41,512 bases of DNA from Thiotrichaceae bacterium (GCA_016745055.1 JADGDF010000017.1:1-41512); one strand, 5' to 3'. Numbered from the stretch's first letter, positions 9,158-17,864 are shown. Notes: generated from the sequence alone by a model not told the origin. Translations and numbers: made by a program.

Positions 9158-9276
9158 AACCACCCCCCAGCCCCCTCCTTAAAAAGGAGGGGGAGTTCAA
9201 TAAAGAACTCTCTTTCTAGGAAAGATAAGACTTAAATTCCCCTTCCTTGTTAAGGAGGGGGTTAGGGGGTGGTTAA
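9158..9276. repeat. Paired-hairpin element 2
   Basis: 119 bases, starting 7 bases after the preceding stop. The left arm has AACCACCCCCCAG followed by the hairpin CCCCCTCCTT-AAA-AAGGAGGGGG (9171-9193). The right arm has CCCCTTCCTT-GTT-AAGGAGGGGG (9239-9261), then TTAGGGGGTGGTTAA to 9276. One base in the right hairpin stem differs (a G-T/U pair). It ends 12 bases before the DUF559 start codon, and the AAGG just after it (9278-9281) serves as that gene's ribosome site. Confidence 0.92.
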
Positions 9277-9288
9277 AAAGGCAAACTT

Positions 9289-9681
9289 ATGCAACAAATC
9301 AACAACCTAAAATACCTCAAATCAACTCGTAAAAAACTACGAAATGAGGCAACCGATGCTGAAAAATTACTGTGGAATAGCTTAAAACACAGACAATTAG
9401 CAGGTCATAAATTCCGTCGTCAGCACAGTATTGATAGATATATTTTAGATTTTTATTGCCCTCAGCATAAGTTAGCTATTGAACTGGATGGTGGTGGTCA
9501 TTTTACACAAACTGCTATTGACTATGACGAACAACGGACTGCTTTTTTAAACAGTTTGGAAATTCAAGTATTACGTTTTACAAATGAGGAAATTATGAAA
9601 AATTTAGGAGGAGCGTTGGAAAGGATTAAAGAAATTCTTAACCACCCCCCAACCGCCTCCTTTTCAAGGAGGGGGAGCTAA
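9289..9681 (+). CDS. DUF559 family (Vsr-like) putative endonuclease
   Basis: 130 residues, the normal length for DUF559 proteins, which adopt the very-short-patch-repair endonuclease fold (known for the family). Visible family hallmarks: LRNEATDAEKLLW (residues 17-29), KFRRQHSID (41-49), YILDFYC with Asp54, IELDGGGH with Glu65, Asp67 and His71, and the C-terminal VLRFTNEEI. These acidic and histidine residues are the expected metal and catalytic centre. The gene lies between two hairpin elements. The last about 14 codons (NHPPTASFSRRGS and stop) are encoded by the left arm of element 3, so the C-terminal tail is repeat-derived and probably not part of the fold. ATG follows AAGG at good spacing. 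Natural substrate is unknown; a role in spread of the flanking repeats is a hypothesis. Confidence 0.93.
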   Translation: MQQINNLKYLKSTRKKLRNEATDAEKLLWNSLKHRQLAGHKFRRQHSIDRYILDFYCPQHKLAIELDGGGHFTQTAIDYDEQRTAFLNSLEIQVLRFTNEEIMKNLGGALERIKEILNHPPTASFSRRGS

Positions 9682-9786
9682 AAACAACCTAAAGTCTGAA
9701 GGGAAAAATAGTTAAAAGGAAAAATAGTTAAAATTTCCTCCTTAAATTCCCCCTCCTTTTCAAGGAGGGGGTTAGGGGGGTGGTCA
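9638..9786. repeat. Paired-hairpin element 3, overlapping the end of the DUF559 gene
   Basis: 149 bases. Left end TTAACCACCCCCCAA, then CCGCCTCCTT-TTC-AAGGAGGGGG (9653-9675); right hairpin CCCCCTCCTT-TTC-AAGGAGGGGG (9749-9771), then TTAGGGGGG and TGGTCA to 9786. Both loops read TTC, whereas a perfectly inverted pair would give TTC and GAA, so the two hairpin cores are direct copies or one was converted. The centre contains a short tandem repeat, GGAAAAATAGTTAAAA. The first 44 bases are translated as the tail of the DUF559 gene. Confidence 0.9.
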
Positions 9787-9824
9787 GAAATCACTCAACA
9801 TTAAATAAAATGAGGTCCTAAACA

Positions 9825-12800
9825 ATGTTTAAACTACTAACAACCCTATTATTACTCTACGCCAGTATGGCGTACGCTGCACCGCCTGCAACACCCACCC
9901 TTGATATTGAAACGCAAGGGACAAAAGTTCAAGCGAGTTGGTATGCTGTAGGCGCAACAGGTTATCGCTTATATTACGTCTACCCCTCTGATGTCAAAAA
10001 AGTCGAAACGGTTGACATGGGTAACTTAACGGAACTTAGTACCGTTATGGAACCAAACACGGCTATTTACGTCGCTGTACAAGCTTACAATGATGATGGC
10101 GATGGTACGTCATCAGAATATGAACTTGTTTTAATTTATGATGATGACGATGTTATTAATGGCGCCACCATCAATACAAACGTACTACGTTTTCACAGTG
10201 TCAATTTAGATACGCCTATCACTTTTATTCCTATAAAAGAAGATACTAAAATTCAAACTGAAACTATAAACAACGCACAACAAAATCAAAGTGTAGGATA
10301 TGGGGTTGCGTTTGAAGAAGGGCGTATTGGCATGACAGCTCATATTGCACCCACAGCAGAAGAACGTGAATCATTAGAACTTTCTTTTTGTCTGGATGTT
10401 GCCGGAAATTGTGAATCTTTATTAGTTTGGGATAACAAGAATACTTATGCCAATACACTCACTGTGCATGACTTACCTAATGACGTTGAGAAAAGTATCT
10501 ATGTAGAATTGTTATTGCCTGCAGCATTGACTGAAAAATTACGTGGCTTAACTACAGAAGCAAAATCTTTCACTGTCTATGCCTCTGATGTGAATAGTAC
10601 AGATGAAGCATCTCAATTAGTAGAAATGGTCAATATTCCTATTGTCAATTTGGGTGATGAAAACACTGAAACTACATCAGAAGATGAGAATACTGATGAC
10701 AATGCAAAAATTGATGAAGAATTACAAGCATTAGTGTCACAACAAATGCAAGCAGAAGAATCGCTTATTAATAGTAGTAATGTCAGAAGAACAGCGAAGA
10801 ATGTTATCTCTAATTCTACTAATGGTCATTATTATGAAGTTGTAGAAAGTCAACCTTTAACTATTTTTGACGCTAATAAAAAGGCTTTGTCTTCATATTA
10901 CAATGATACACAAGGATACTTGGTAGCGATTGAAAATGAAGCGGAACAACATTTCATTGAAAAAAATCTGAAATTGGGTAAATGGGATAAGTATTGGATG
11001 GGAGGAGTACATTTTGAATATGGAGGGAAAAAATATGATTTTTGGTTTAATACTATTCTTACATCAATATCTTACAATCATTTTTATGCGGGATTTGGCA
11101 CTGACCGATTTGGTTATAGTATAGGTGGTTCACATAAAGATTTCTATTGGTATACACGATACCGTACAGAAAAATTACCTGGTTATATTATTGAATATGA
11201 TCCTGCAAACAAAACATCATCTTCATCTAGTTCAAATTCAAGTTCGTCGAACAACGATTCACCAAATTCCTCATCTAGTTCAAGCTCTACTTCAAGTCAA
11301 GAGGAAAAAGAAGACAAACCAGTCAAATATGTGACTTGTACTCCGGAAGGAAAAGGTGTCCGTTGTTCTAAAAAATTTGGTAAAGCATTTAAAGATGGTA
11401 AATTCGGCGTTGAATTTGCGGTTTATCCAAATCTATGGATTTATAAAGTGACAGAAAGTGATAAATCTAACGCTGTTAAAGGTAATTCTGGTTTTGGTGC
11501 ATCTTTAGGTGCAATGGGAGAAGTAAAAGCCAATATTTATGATGTAAAAATTGGGATTGCTGATATAAATGTTGATGTTATTAAAAACAGTGGAAAGTTA
11601 TTAACTGCACAAGCAAAAATATTTGTTTTAGGGGCAAAAATTTATTCTAAAAGCGAGGGAAGAAACCAAAATGGCTGGCAAAATTGCAGTATGAACCATT
11701 ATTGTTCAGAACAGCCCAACAAAAAAGAATCAGAAGCTGATGGTGGCGATGCAGCTAATGAATCTATGGCAAATAGAAATGGTCGTGACCTTGAAAAAAA
11801 TATCGCTAAATATGAAAAAAAAGTAGAAAAAAGTGTATCAAAAACTATCATGGTGGTCTTTATTCCTGTCAAGCTAAAAGTCGGTATTGAAGGAAATGTG
11901 GCTTTGGGGGTAGGTGCAATGTTAGAAGTTCTTTCTGATGGCATGAAATTTACCATAGGAGGAGGACCAGAAGCCAATATCGCTGTTTTTGCAAGTGCAG
12001 GATTAAACTTTTTTATTGCAGAGGTTAATGCAGTAGCAAAACTCACATTGATCAGTGAAGCACTTGATCTTGCCATTACTGCCTACCTAAAAAGTAGACC
12101 GACATTAGGCGGTGAATTAGTGAACACTTTACAGGGGCCAGTGGGCAAATTATATTTGTCTGTTACATGGGCGCGACCCAAATTTTCAACACCATTTTGG
12201 GAAGAAGTAACACGAGAGAAAACGGTTGTTACCTGGGAAAGCATGGAACCTCAAAAACATATCTTATTTAAATTTGGTGAAGATGGTAACGAGAAAAAAG
12301 GCGCCACCTCAGCAGACATTAAATCAGGAAAATCCAGTGGTGAGTACATACCTGTATTTACGGATAAAGAACCGCCTTCTGGTGTTGAAAGTTGGGCTTG
12401 TTTCTATACAGATCGTGATTATCGGGGTAAAACTGCTTGCGTAGAAATGCCTAAAAACTATAAAGAAGTTCATTTTACAGTTAGTCATTTTGGTTCTGGT
12501 TGGGATAATAGTATCAGTTCTATCAAAATGAAAGGGCCTTTACGTCTTGGTGTTTTTGAACACGACATTAAAAGAACAGATAGTCATAAAAACAGCAGTG
12601 CTTATTGGTATGCTAGAAAAAATGATATGGAAGAAATTCCTTATGTAGGTGATTTCTTTAATGACGAAATTTCTGGTATTTTGATGACAGAACTTGCGCC
12701 ATCACAATCAAGCGCGCCAAAGCCATTAGAGGTCTGTTTTTATCGGAATAAAGATAACACAGTAAAAAAATGCTTTGTCGGTGATAAAGCTGTTCCTAAT

Positions 12801-13439
12801 TTAGAAAAGGAAAAGTTTGATGATGAGAAATGGATGAAGAACAGAATATCTCGCCTTGCTATTAAGGGATTTGGTGTCGTATGCCTTTATGAAGATTTCA
12901 ATTATAAATATGGTGGCGACGATGATATTGGCTGTTATGCTGGCAAAGGTTATAATGTAAAAAACTCAGATGGGTGGAGGTATTTTAATCTAAGCGGCAT
13001 GAATGATAGGGCTAATTCCATTAAAATGTATTCTCTACCTAAGATGGCATTGATTGAGGACTTGAGTAACAATCTTTCAAATACAGAGACAACTTCCCTA
13101 GTCAATTCTCGTTTAAACACAGCAGAGGAACTTAATGCGATTTCAGGTTCCTTTTGGTTTGAGAATAATGGAAACAAAATAACTAAAATGATGGGCACTA
13201 AAGCGAGTGATGGAGTACGTGGTAGTCAACAAGCGAGTGTTTTAGCTGTTAGAGGGCCAATTAGTCTCTATCTTTATGATTCTAAAAAGAGAACTGTGAA
13301 GGATGGAAAGGATTCTTATGTTTCTATGTTCTTCTTAGATAAAGGAGAATGGGATGTGACTGCTTTGTTGGGGATTTTCAATGATGTGAGTAGTTTTAAT
13401 TATTGGAATGAAAATCATAAAGTTCCTCGACCTAACTAG
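9825..13439 (+). CDS. Large exported protein with FnIII-like, Ser-rich linker and two beta/gamma-crystallin-like domains
   Basis: 1204 residues. The signal peptide is very clear, with cleavage near AYA/APP (residues 19-20). Residues about 22-105 look like a fibronectin-III-type fold (VQASWYAVGATGYRLYY). Residues about 465-493 are an almost pure Ser/Asn linker separating an N-terminal from a C-terminal half. Residues about 660-790 are a Gly/Ala/Val-rich region (GGGPEANIAVFASAGL) seen in other secreted proteins but without an assigned role. Two beta/gamma-crystallin-like modules follow at about 856-910 (WACFYTDRDYRGKTACVEM, then SISSIKM) and about 1017-1070 (VVCLYEDFNYKYGGDDDIGC, then NSIKMYS). 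Such modules often bind calcium or inhibit peptidases. Stop TAG is 3 bases before element 4. Exported; function unknown. Confidence 0.88.
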   Translation: MFKLLTTLLLLYASMAYAAPPATPTLDIETQGTKVQASWYAVGATGYRLYYVYPSDVKKVETVDMGNLTELSTVMEPNTAIYVAVQAYNDDGDGTSSEYELVLIYDDDDVINGATINTNVLRFHSVNLDTPITFIPIKEDTKIQTETINNAQQNQSVGYGVAFEEGRIGMTAHIAPTAEERESLELSFCLDVAGNCESLLVWDNKNTYANTLTVHDLPNDVEKSIYVELLLPAALTEKLRGLTTEAKSFTVYASDVNSTDEASQLVEMVNIPIVNLGDENTETTSEDENTDDNAKIDEELQALVSQQMQAEESLINSSNVRRTAKNVISNSTNGHYYEVVESQPLTIFDANKKALSSYYNDTQGYLVAIENEAEQHFIEKNLKLGKWDKYWMGGVHFEYGGKKYDFWFNTILTSISYNHFYAGFGTDRFGYSIGGSHKDFYWYTRYRTEKLPGYIIEYDPANKTSSSSSSNSSSSNNDSPNSSSSSSSTSSQEEKEDKPVKYVTCTPEGKGVRCSKKFGKAFKDGKFGVEFAVYPNLWIYKVTESDKSNAVKGNSGFGASLGAMGEVKANIYDVKIGIADINVDVIKNSGKLLTAQAKIFVLGAKIYSKSEGRNQNGWQNCSMNHYCSEQPNKKESEADGGDAANESMANRNGRDLEKNIAKYEKKVEKSVSKTIMVVFIPVKLKVGIEGNVALGVGAMLEVLSDGMKFTIGGGPEANIAVFASAGLNFFIAEVNAVAKLTLISEALDLAITAYLKSRPTLGGELVNTLQGPVGKLYLSVTWARPKFSTPFWEEVTREKTVVTWESMEPQKHILFKFGEDGNEKKGATSADIKSGKSSGEYIPVFTDKEPPSGVESWACFYTDRDYRGKTACVEMPKNYKEVHFTVSHFGSGWDNSISSIKMKGPLRLGVFEHDIKRTDSHKNSSAYWYARKNDMEEIPYVGDFFNDEISGILMTELAPSQSSAPKPLEVCFYRNKDNTVKKCFVGDKAVPNLEKEKFDDEKWMKNRISRLAIKGFGVVCLYEDFNYKYGGDDDIGCYAGKGYNVKNSDGWRYFNLSGMNDRANSIKMYSLPKMALIEDLSNNLSNTETTSLVNSRLNTAEELNAISGSFWFENNGNKITKMMGTKASDGVRGSQQASVLAVRGPISLYLYDSKKRTVKDGKDSYVSMFFLDKGEWDVTALLGIFNDVSSFNYWNENHKVPRPN

Positions 13440-13442
13440 TGT

Positions 13443-13593
13443 TTAACCACCCCCCAACCCCCTCCTTAAAAAGGAGGGGGAGTAAAAGAAAATTCCATAT
13501 ATAATCAAGGTTATATTTAACTTTTGCTGGAACACCAACTCACTACCTCTTTTTATTCCCCCTCCTTTTTAAGGAGAGGGTTAGGGGGTGGTT
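13443..13593. repeat. Paired-hairpin element 4
   Basis: 151 bases beginning 4 bases after the preceding stop. Left end TTAACCACCCCCCAA and hairpin CCCCCTCCTT-AAA-AAGGAGGGGG (13458-13480). Right hairpin CCCCCTCCTT-TTT-AAGGAGAGGG (13558-13580, one stem mismatch), then TTAGGGGGTGGTT to 13593. The centre is unrelated in sequence to the centres of the other elements, so only the arms are conserved. A GTG at 13588 inside the right arm is in frame with the next gene. Confidence 0.9.
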
Positions 13594-13614
13594 CACACAA
13601 AAAACATACCCATC

Positions 13615-15591
13615 ATGAACACAAAACAACTCATTACACTCATCTTATTTCTACTTAGCCTCGTCGCAACAGGTATTTACTTCTATACATTACCAGTCCC
13701 CTCCGTTGCAACAACCGAAACAATCACATTGCCTAAAAACAATAACACGTTGTCTACAACCAATGAAGTAGCTACGCCTACCACAACCGATGAATTAGCC
13801 ACACCAACGACTACCACACAAAATCACTTTCATTGGCAAATTGGAACAAAACAAACCTATCGCTACCAATCCAATGTCAACCTTAAAATTGATACCAGCG
13901 CAACGTTAAATCAAAAAGCGCCAACATGGCAAAAAATCAATAATAAGCTTTCAGGTATTCTCAACATGCGCATCTTCGACACGAAGAAAGATCGGGTTCG
14001 CATGGGATTTCAACTATCAACTGTTGATTTCACCATTAACGACCAAGCTATTGAAGAATTCACCGCATTGCTACAAACCTTTTTCCTTGTTGAAATGTCT
14101 TTAGAAGGCAAACCATTAAACTTCCACTTTCCACGTTACATCAATCCTGCTAATCAAAAATTTATCAAAGAAATCATTAATAACGTACAAATTATTTTAA
14201 CTAAAGACGTAGAAAAAAAATCTTGGCAAACACAAGAAATGAGTAACATGGGCTTTTACCAAGCACACTATCAACATCAGAATAATGCTAATATTCATAA
14301 ACAAAAAATAGATTATCTGAGTATTAATTTGCAAGGACAAGATAATACAGAACTATTTAATTTAAGAGGTGAAATTAAGCAAACCACCTTTACTGCTCAA
14401 CTTGCTAAACAAAAATCATGGTTAGCTAGCTTAAAAGGTCAAGAACATATTGAGCTATATACTCAAAATGGCAAATTAGCAGACATACGAACAACCATTC
14501 AACTTACTGCTTCTAATGATGTTCAAGACCCTAATTTAGGTATTTGGTTAGCTGTTAATAATTATGATCACATTTTAACTATGTTTGCTGATGCAACAGA
14601 CAATGTTTCTTTAAGCAAAGATGTATTGGAACAATTGAAACAGAAAGGATTGCGTCAACAATATGCGAATACAGACTTAAGCACTTTAGTGAGTCAAATG
14701 TATGAAAAATTTAGCAAGGCAAAATCTATTAAAACACAAGAAATTGTGCGCTATAGTAATGAATTAGAAGAATATTTAACTGCTTACCCTGATGCTGCTT
14801 TGCAGATGCCTGAATTATTAGACGAACTTAATCCCTCTGGAAAATTATCGTCCTATTTAATTGGTGCACTTGAAAATGCCGGTACTCCACAAGCACAACA
14901 GGCGCTATCAACAATTGCCATTAATTTTGAACCAGAAGCAAAAGAACGTGCAATACAAGCAACCATGTCATTCAATTTTATCAAAGTAACAGAAGCTGGC
15001 GCTGTAGAAACACTATGGAAACTTGCAGACAATGAAGACTCAGAACGTTCTAGCACTGCTATACTAGCACTGGGGTCTGTCGTAAGTAATACCCCAATTC
15101 CTCAACAAAAAGAGGCAATAAGCAGTGAAATTACGCAACGTCTGCATCAAAGAGGAGAAGATACAGCAACATTACTCGGCGCAATTGGCAATAGTAGGGA
15201 CAGTAGTTTACTTCCAGATGTTGAACCTTACTTAAATGATGCTGATCCTTATGTACGTATTGAAGCCGTTGAAGCATTACGCCACTTTGATGATTCTGTC
15301 TCTTTACAATACATTATTGATATTTCAACGGGTGATGAATATCAAACAGTACGTAAATCTGCCTTATATGCACTAAGACAAAGACAAGAGCATGAAAAAA
15401 TACAAGCAGTTAATCCACTCAGCCAATATTTGCCGCATGAATCTGATGCGCCATTGCGTGCAACAATAATTCAATTTCTAGGGGAGCATAAATCTGATAA
15501 TCCAGTAGCCATTGAAGCGTTACAACAACAATTAAAGCAAGAAAAAACACGTTTAATGCGTAAAGAAGTATATAATGCGATTTATCGATGA
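13615..15591 (+). CDS. Membrane-anchored or exported HEAT-repeat protein
   Basis: 658 residues from ATG 13615. This ATG has no ribosome site; an in-frame GTG at 13588, inside element 4 and 11 bases after AAGGAG, adds 9 residues and is a serious alternative start. An N-terminal hydrophobic segment (LITLILFLLSLVATGIYFY) is a membrane anchor or uncleaved signal, followed by a Thr/Pro-rich linker (about 30-65). Residues about 70-330 are a beta-rich domain opening HWQIGTKQTYRYQSN, which recalls the N-terminal domain of vitellogenin/lipoprotein-type proteins; that is a weak resemblance judged by eye. From about 420 to the end the chain is helical with HEAT-like units, best seen at about 515-595 (DADPYVRIEAVEALRHF, YQTVRKSALYALRQR). 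This resembles a scaffold or lipid-carrier architecture rather than an enzyme. Last gene of the hairpin-punctuated array. Confidence 0.85.
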   Translation: MNTKQLITLILFLLSLVATGIYFYTLPVPSVATTETITLPKNNNTLSTTNEVATPTTTDELATPTTTTQNHFHWQIGTKQTYRYQSNVNLKIDTSATLNQKAPTWQKINNKLSGILNMRIFDTKKDRVRMGFQLSTVDFTINDQAIEEFTALLQTFFLVEMSLEGKPLNFHFPRYINPANQKFIKEIINNVQIILTKDVEKKSWQTQEMSNMGFYQAHYQHQNNANIHKQKIDYLSINLQGQDNTELFNLRGEIKQTTFTAQLAKQKSWLASLKGQEHIELYTQNGKLADIRTTIQLTASNDVQDPNLGIWLAVNNYDHILTMFADATDNVSLSKDVLEQLKQKGLRQQYANTDLSTLVSQMYEKFSKAKSIKTQEIVRYSNELEEYLTAYPDAALQMPELLDELNPSGKLSSYLIGALENAGTPQAQQALSTIAINFEPEAKERAIQATMSFNFIKVTEAGAVETLWKLADNEDSERSSTAILALGSVVSNTPIPQQKEAISSEITQRLHQRGEDTATLLGAIGNSRDSSLLPDVEPYLNDADPYVRIEAVEALRHFDDSVSLQYIIDISTGDEYQTVRKSALYALRQRQEHEKIQAVNPLSQYLPHESDAPLRATIIQFLGEHKSDNPVAIEALQQQLKQEKTRLMRKEVYNAIYR

Positions 15592-15682
15592 TGAATTAAA
15601 TTTATGAAAAATACTTTGAACTCTTTTTATCCTCTGAAAACGGTGAAAAAATTAAAGTAACATTGTAGAAATATTTCAAAAT

Positions 15683-15709
15683 AAGTGATGCACCATAGTG
15701 TCATTACTT
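15683..15709. terminator. Weak hairpin between convergent genes
   Basis: AAGTGATG (15683-15690) pairs with CATTACTT (15701-15708) with one wobble, around a short loop. There is no T-run on either side, so intrinsic termination is doubtful. The rest of 15592-15786 is AT-rich and shows no gene. Confidence 0.25.
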
Positions 15710-15786
15710 TCAACGAAGTATTTTCTACTTGACAAGAGTAATATAAAGTTTAGCTCAGGATGAAACTATCTTAATTCTAATTTCCT

Positions 15787-17382
15787 TCACATATTTCCAT
15801 AATTTGGCCCACTACCGCCTTCTGGAAGTTGCCATATAATATTTTTGGAAGGGTCTTTAATTTCACAAGCTTTACAATGTAGACAGTTTTGAGCATTAAT
15901 TTGTAAATAAGTTTGTTTGCCAGGTAATTCAATAAGTTCATAAACATTGGCAGGACAATAACGTTGCTCTGGTGAATCATATAAATTTAAATTAACCGTG
16001 ATAGCTGTTTGTGGGTTTTTAAGTGTTAAATGGCAAGGTTGGTTTTCTTCGTGGGTAATATTTGCATAAGCAAGCGCGGTCAATTTGTCAAAAGTTACTT
16101 GATTGTCTGGTTTGGAATAATAAATAGGTAAAACATGTTTTTTGTGCTTTAAACTAAGATGATCAATTTTGTGTGAAAACGTCCAGGGTGTGTACCCTTT
16201 GAATAAATAGGCTTCTAATCCTGCATAAACTAAACCTGGTAATAAACCTTTATGAAAAGCAGGACGAATATTACGTACTCGTTTTAATTCTTGATAGATA
16301 GGCTGTAATTTTTGCGAGTACTGTTCACTTAAGGTTATTTTTTTAGTTTGTAATGCTGAAAAAATTGTTTCTGCTGCAATTTTTCCAGATTGAATGGCCA
16401 AATGAACTCCTTTTAATTTAGCTGTATTTAATAAGCCTGCACCTTCACCTACGAGTAAACCACCAGGAAAAGTAAGTTGTGGTAGTGATTGAAAACCACC
16501 TTCACTCAACGTTTTCGCACCGTAACCAATGCAACGTCCACCACTAAGCACTTGACGAATTTGTGTATGATTTTTAAAACGTTGCAATTCTTCGTAAGGA
16601 TCCAAATAAGGCTGTTGATAATCTAAACCAACAATCATCCCCAGCGCAACCTGTTGATTGTCTAAATGATATAAAAAACCACCGCCATAAATTTGGCGAT
16701 TAAGTGGAAAGCCAATGGTATGAATCACTTTGCCTAATTGATGTTGCGTTTTGTGGATTTCCCATAATTCTTTAATCCCAAGGGCATAAGTTTGCGGATG
16801 TGATTGCAGTTGGAAGCGATTAATGATTTGCTGAGTTAAAAAGCCACGACAACCTTCTGCTAAAATAACTTGCTTGGCATGAATTTCTACACCAGGCTGG
16901 TAATTAGCAGTGGGCTGGCCTTGTTTATCAAGCCCCATATCCCCCGTAATCACGCTAATAATTTGATCTGTTTGGTCATGAGCAAATTGATTAGCGGCAA
17001 ATCCGGTGTAAATTTCGATGCCTAACGTTTCAGCTTGTTCACCTAACCAATGGCATAAATGCCCCAGGCTAATAATATAGTTACCTTTGTTTTGAAAATA
17101 TGAAGCAATGGGCAAAGTATAGCTGCGTTTTGGTGTTAACCATAAGAATTGTTCTTGCGTAATTGCAACGACAGGAAAATCAGTTTGCCAGTGAGGTAAT
17201 AAATCATTCAGCGTATTGGGCTGCAAAATAGCACCTGAGAGGATATGTGCGCCAATGTAACTCCCTTTTTCTAATAAACAAATTTGATAGTTTTGCTGAT
17301 ATTGTTGATTTAGCTGTCCAAAACGGATGGCCGCTGCAAGTCCAGCAGGACCTGCACCGACAATCACAACATCATAATGCAT
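15787..17382 (-). CDS. Electron transfer flavoprotein-ubiquinone oxidoreductase (ETF-QO)
   Basis: 531 residues from ATG 17382. An in-frame TTG at 17397 with AGG about 8 bases upstream would add 5 residues. ETF-QO takes electrons from reduced ETF (for example from acyl-CoA dehydrogenases) and passes them to ubiquinone at the inner membrane using FAD and one 4Fe-4S cluster (known for the family). Seen here: N-terminal FAD-binding GAGPAGLAAAIRF (residues 9-21), an internal GEGAGLLNTAKLKGVHLAIQSG FAD-contact region, and the C-terminal cluster cysteines in YCPANVYE and CLHCKACE. Length is close to the usual 540-560. The gene lies 44 bases after hemJ on the same strand, so co-transcription is likely. 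Confidence 0.95.
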   Translation of the reverse strand: MHYDVVIVGAGPAGLAAAIRFGQLNQQYQQNYQICLLEKGSYIGAHILSGAILQPNTLNDLLPHWQTDFPVVAITQEQFLWLTPKRSYTLPIASYFQNKGNYIISLGHLCHWLGEQAETLGIEIYTGFAANQFAHDQTDQIISVITGDMGLDKQGQPTANYQPGVEIHAKQVILAEGCRGFLTQQIINRFQLQSHPQTYALGIKELWEIHKTQHQLGKVIHTIGFPLNRQIYGGGFLYHLDNQQVALGMIVGLDYQQPYLDPYEELQRFKNHTQIRQVLSGGRCIGYGAKTLSEGGFQSLPQLTFPGGLLVGEGAGLLNTAKLKGVHLAIQSGKIAAETIFSALQTKKITLSEQYSQKLQPIYQELKRVRNIRPAFHKGLLPGLVYAGLEAYLFKGYTPWTFSHKIDHLSLKHKKHVLPIYYSKPDNQVTFDKLTALAYANITHEENQPCHLTLKNPQTAITVNLNLYDSPEQRYCPANVYELIELPGKQTYLQINAQNCLHCKACEIKDPSKNIIWQLPEGGSGPNYGNM

Positions 17383-17426
17383 TTGCTCTCGCTGCAAAGT
17401 GTCAACCTACAGTTCATTAATATAAT

Positions 17427-17864
17427 TCAAAAAGGTTTAACTTTCACTAAAATGATGGTAGCAATTAAAATCAACACTGGAAATTCATTAAACCAACGAT
17501 AAAACTTGTGGCTATGTTGATTGCGATCATGTTTAAAATCATTGACCAATTTTCCACAATAAATATGGTAAATAATTAAAACGGCCACCAGTATAAGCTT
17601 GGCATACAACCATCCTACATACTCACCACTTAAAAACGCATCCCACCAATAGGCAAACAGCAACCAAAGACCTAAACCGATAGTAATAATTCCGCCTGGG
17701 GTGGTTATTTGATAATATAATTTTCGTTCCATAACCTTGAAACGTTCTTTACCCGCAGTATCTTCAGTCATTGCATGGTAAACGAATAAACGTGGAAGGT
17801 AGAACAAACCAGCAAACCAAGTCACCATAAGAATGACATGAAAAGATTTTATCCAAAGTAACAT
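17427..17864 (-). CDS. hemJ: Protoporphyrinogen IX oxidase HemJ
   Basis: 145 residues, typical of the HemJ (formerly UPF0093) family, which oxidises protoporphyrinogen IX to protoporphyrin IX in haem synthesis and replaces HemG or HemY in many bacteria (family knowledge). Seen: four membrane segments; the N-terminal signature WIKSFHVILMVTWFAGLFYL with the conserved His9; RLFVYH; and YYQITTPGGIITIGLGLWL in the second segment. The ETF-ubiquinone oxidoreductase gene follows closely on the same strand, so the two may share a transcript. About 160 bases separate hemJ from the upstream aldolase gene, and a terminator (17963-17998) lies in that gap, so hemJ probably has its own promoter. Confidence 0.95.
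   Translation of the reverse strand: MLLWIKSFHVILMVTWFAGLFYLPRLFVYHAMTEDTAGKERFKVMERKLYYQITTPGGIITIGLGLWLLFAYWWDAFLSGEYVGWLYAKLILVAVLIIYHIYCGKLVNDFKHDRNQHSHKFYRWFNEFPVLILIATIILVKVKPF

Noticed and set aside
5757..13593. CRISPR array
   Set aside because: The repeats are palindromic, paired, kilobases apart and separated by genes; there are no regular spacers and no cas genes.
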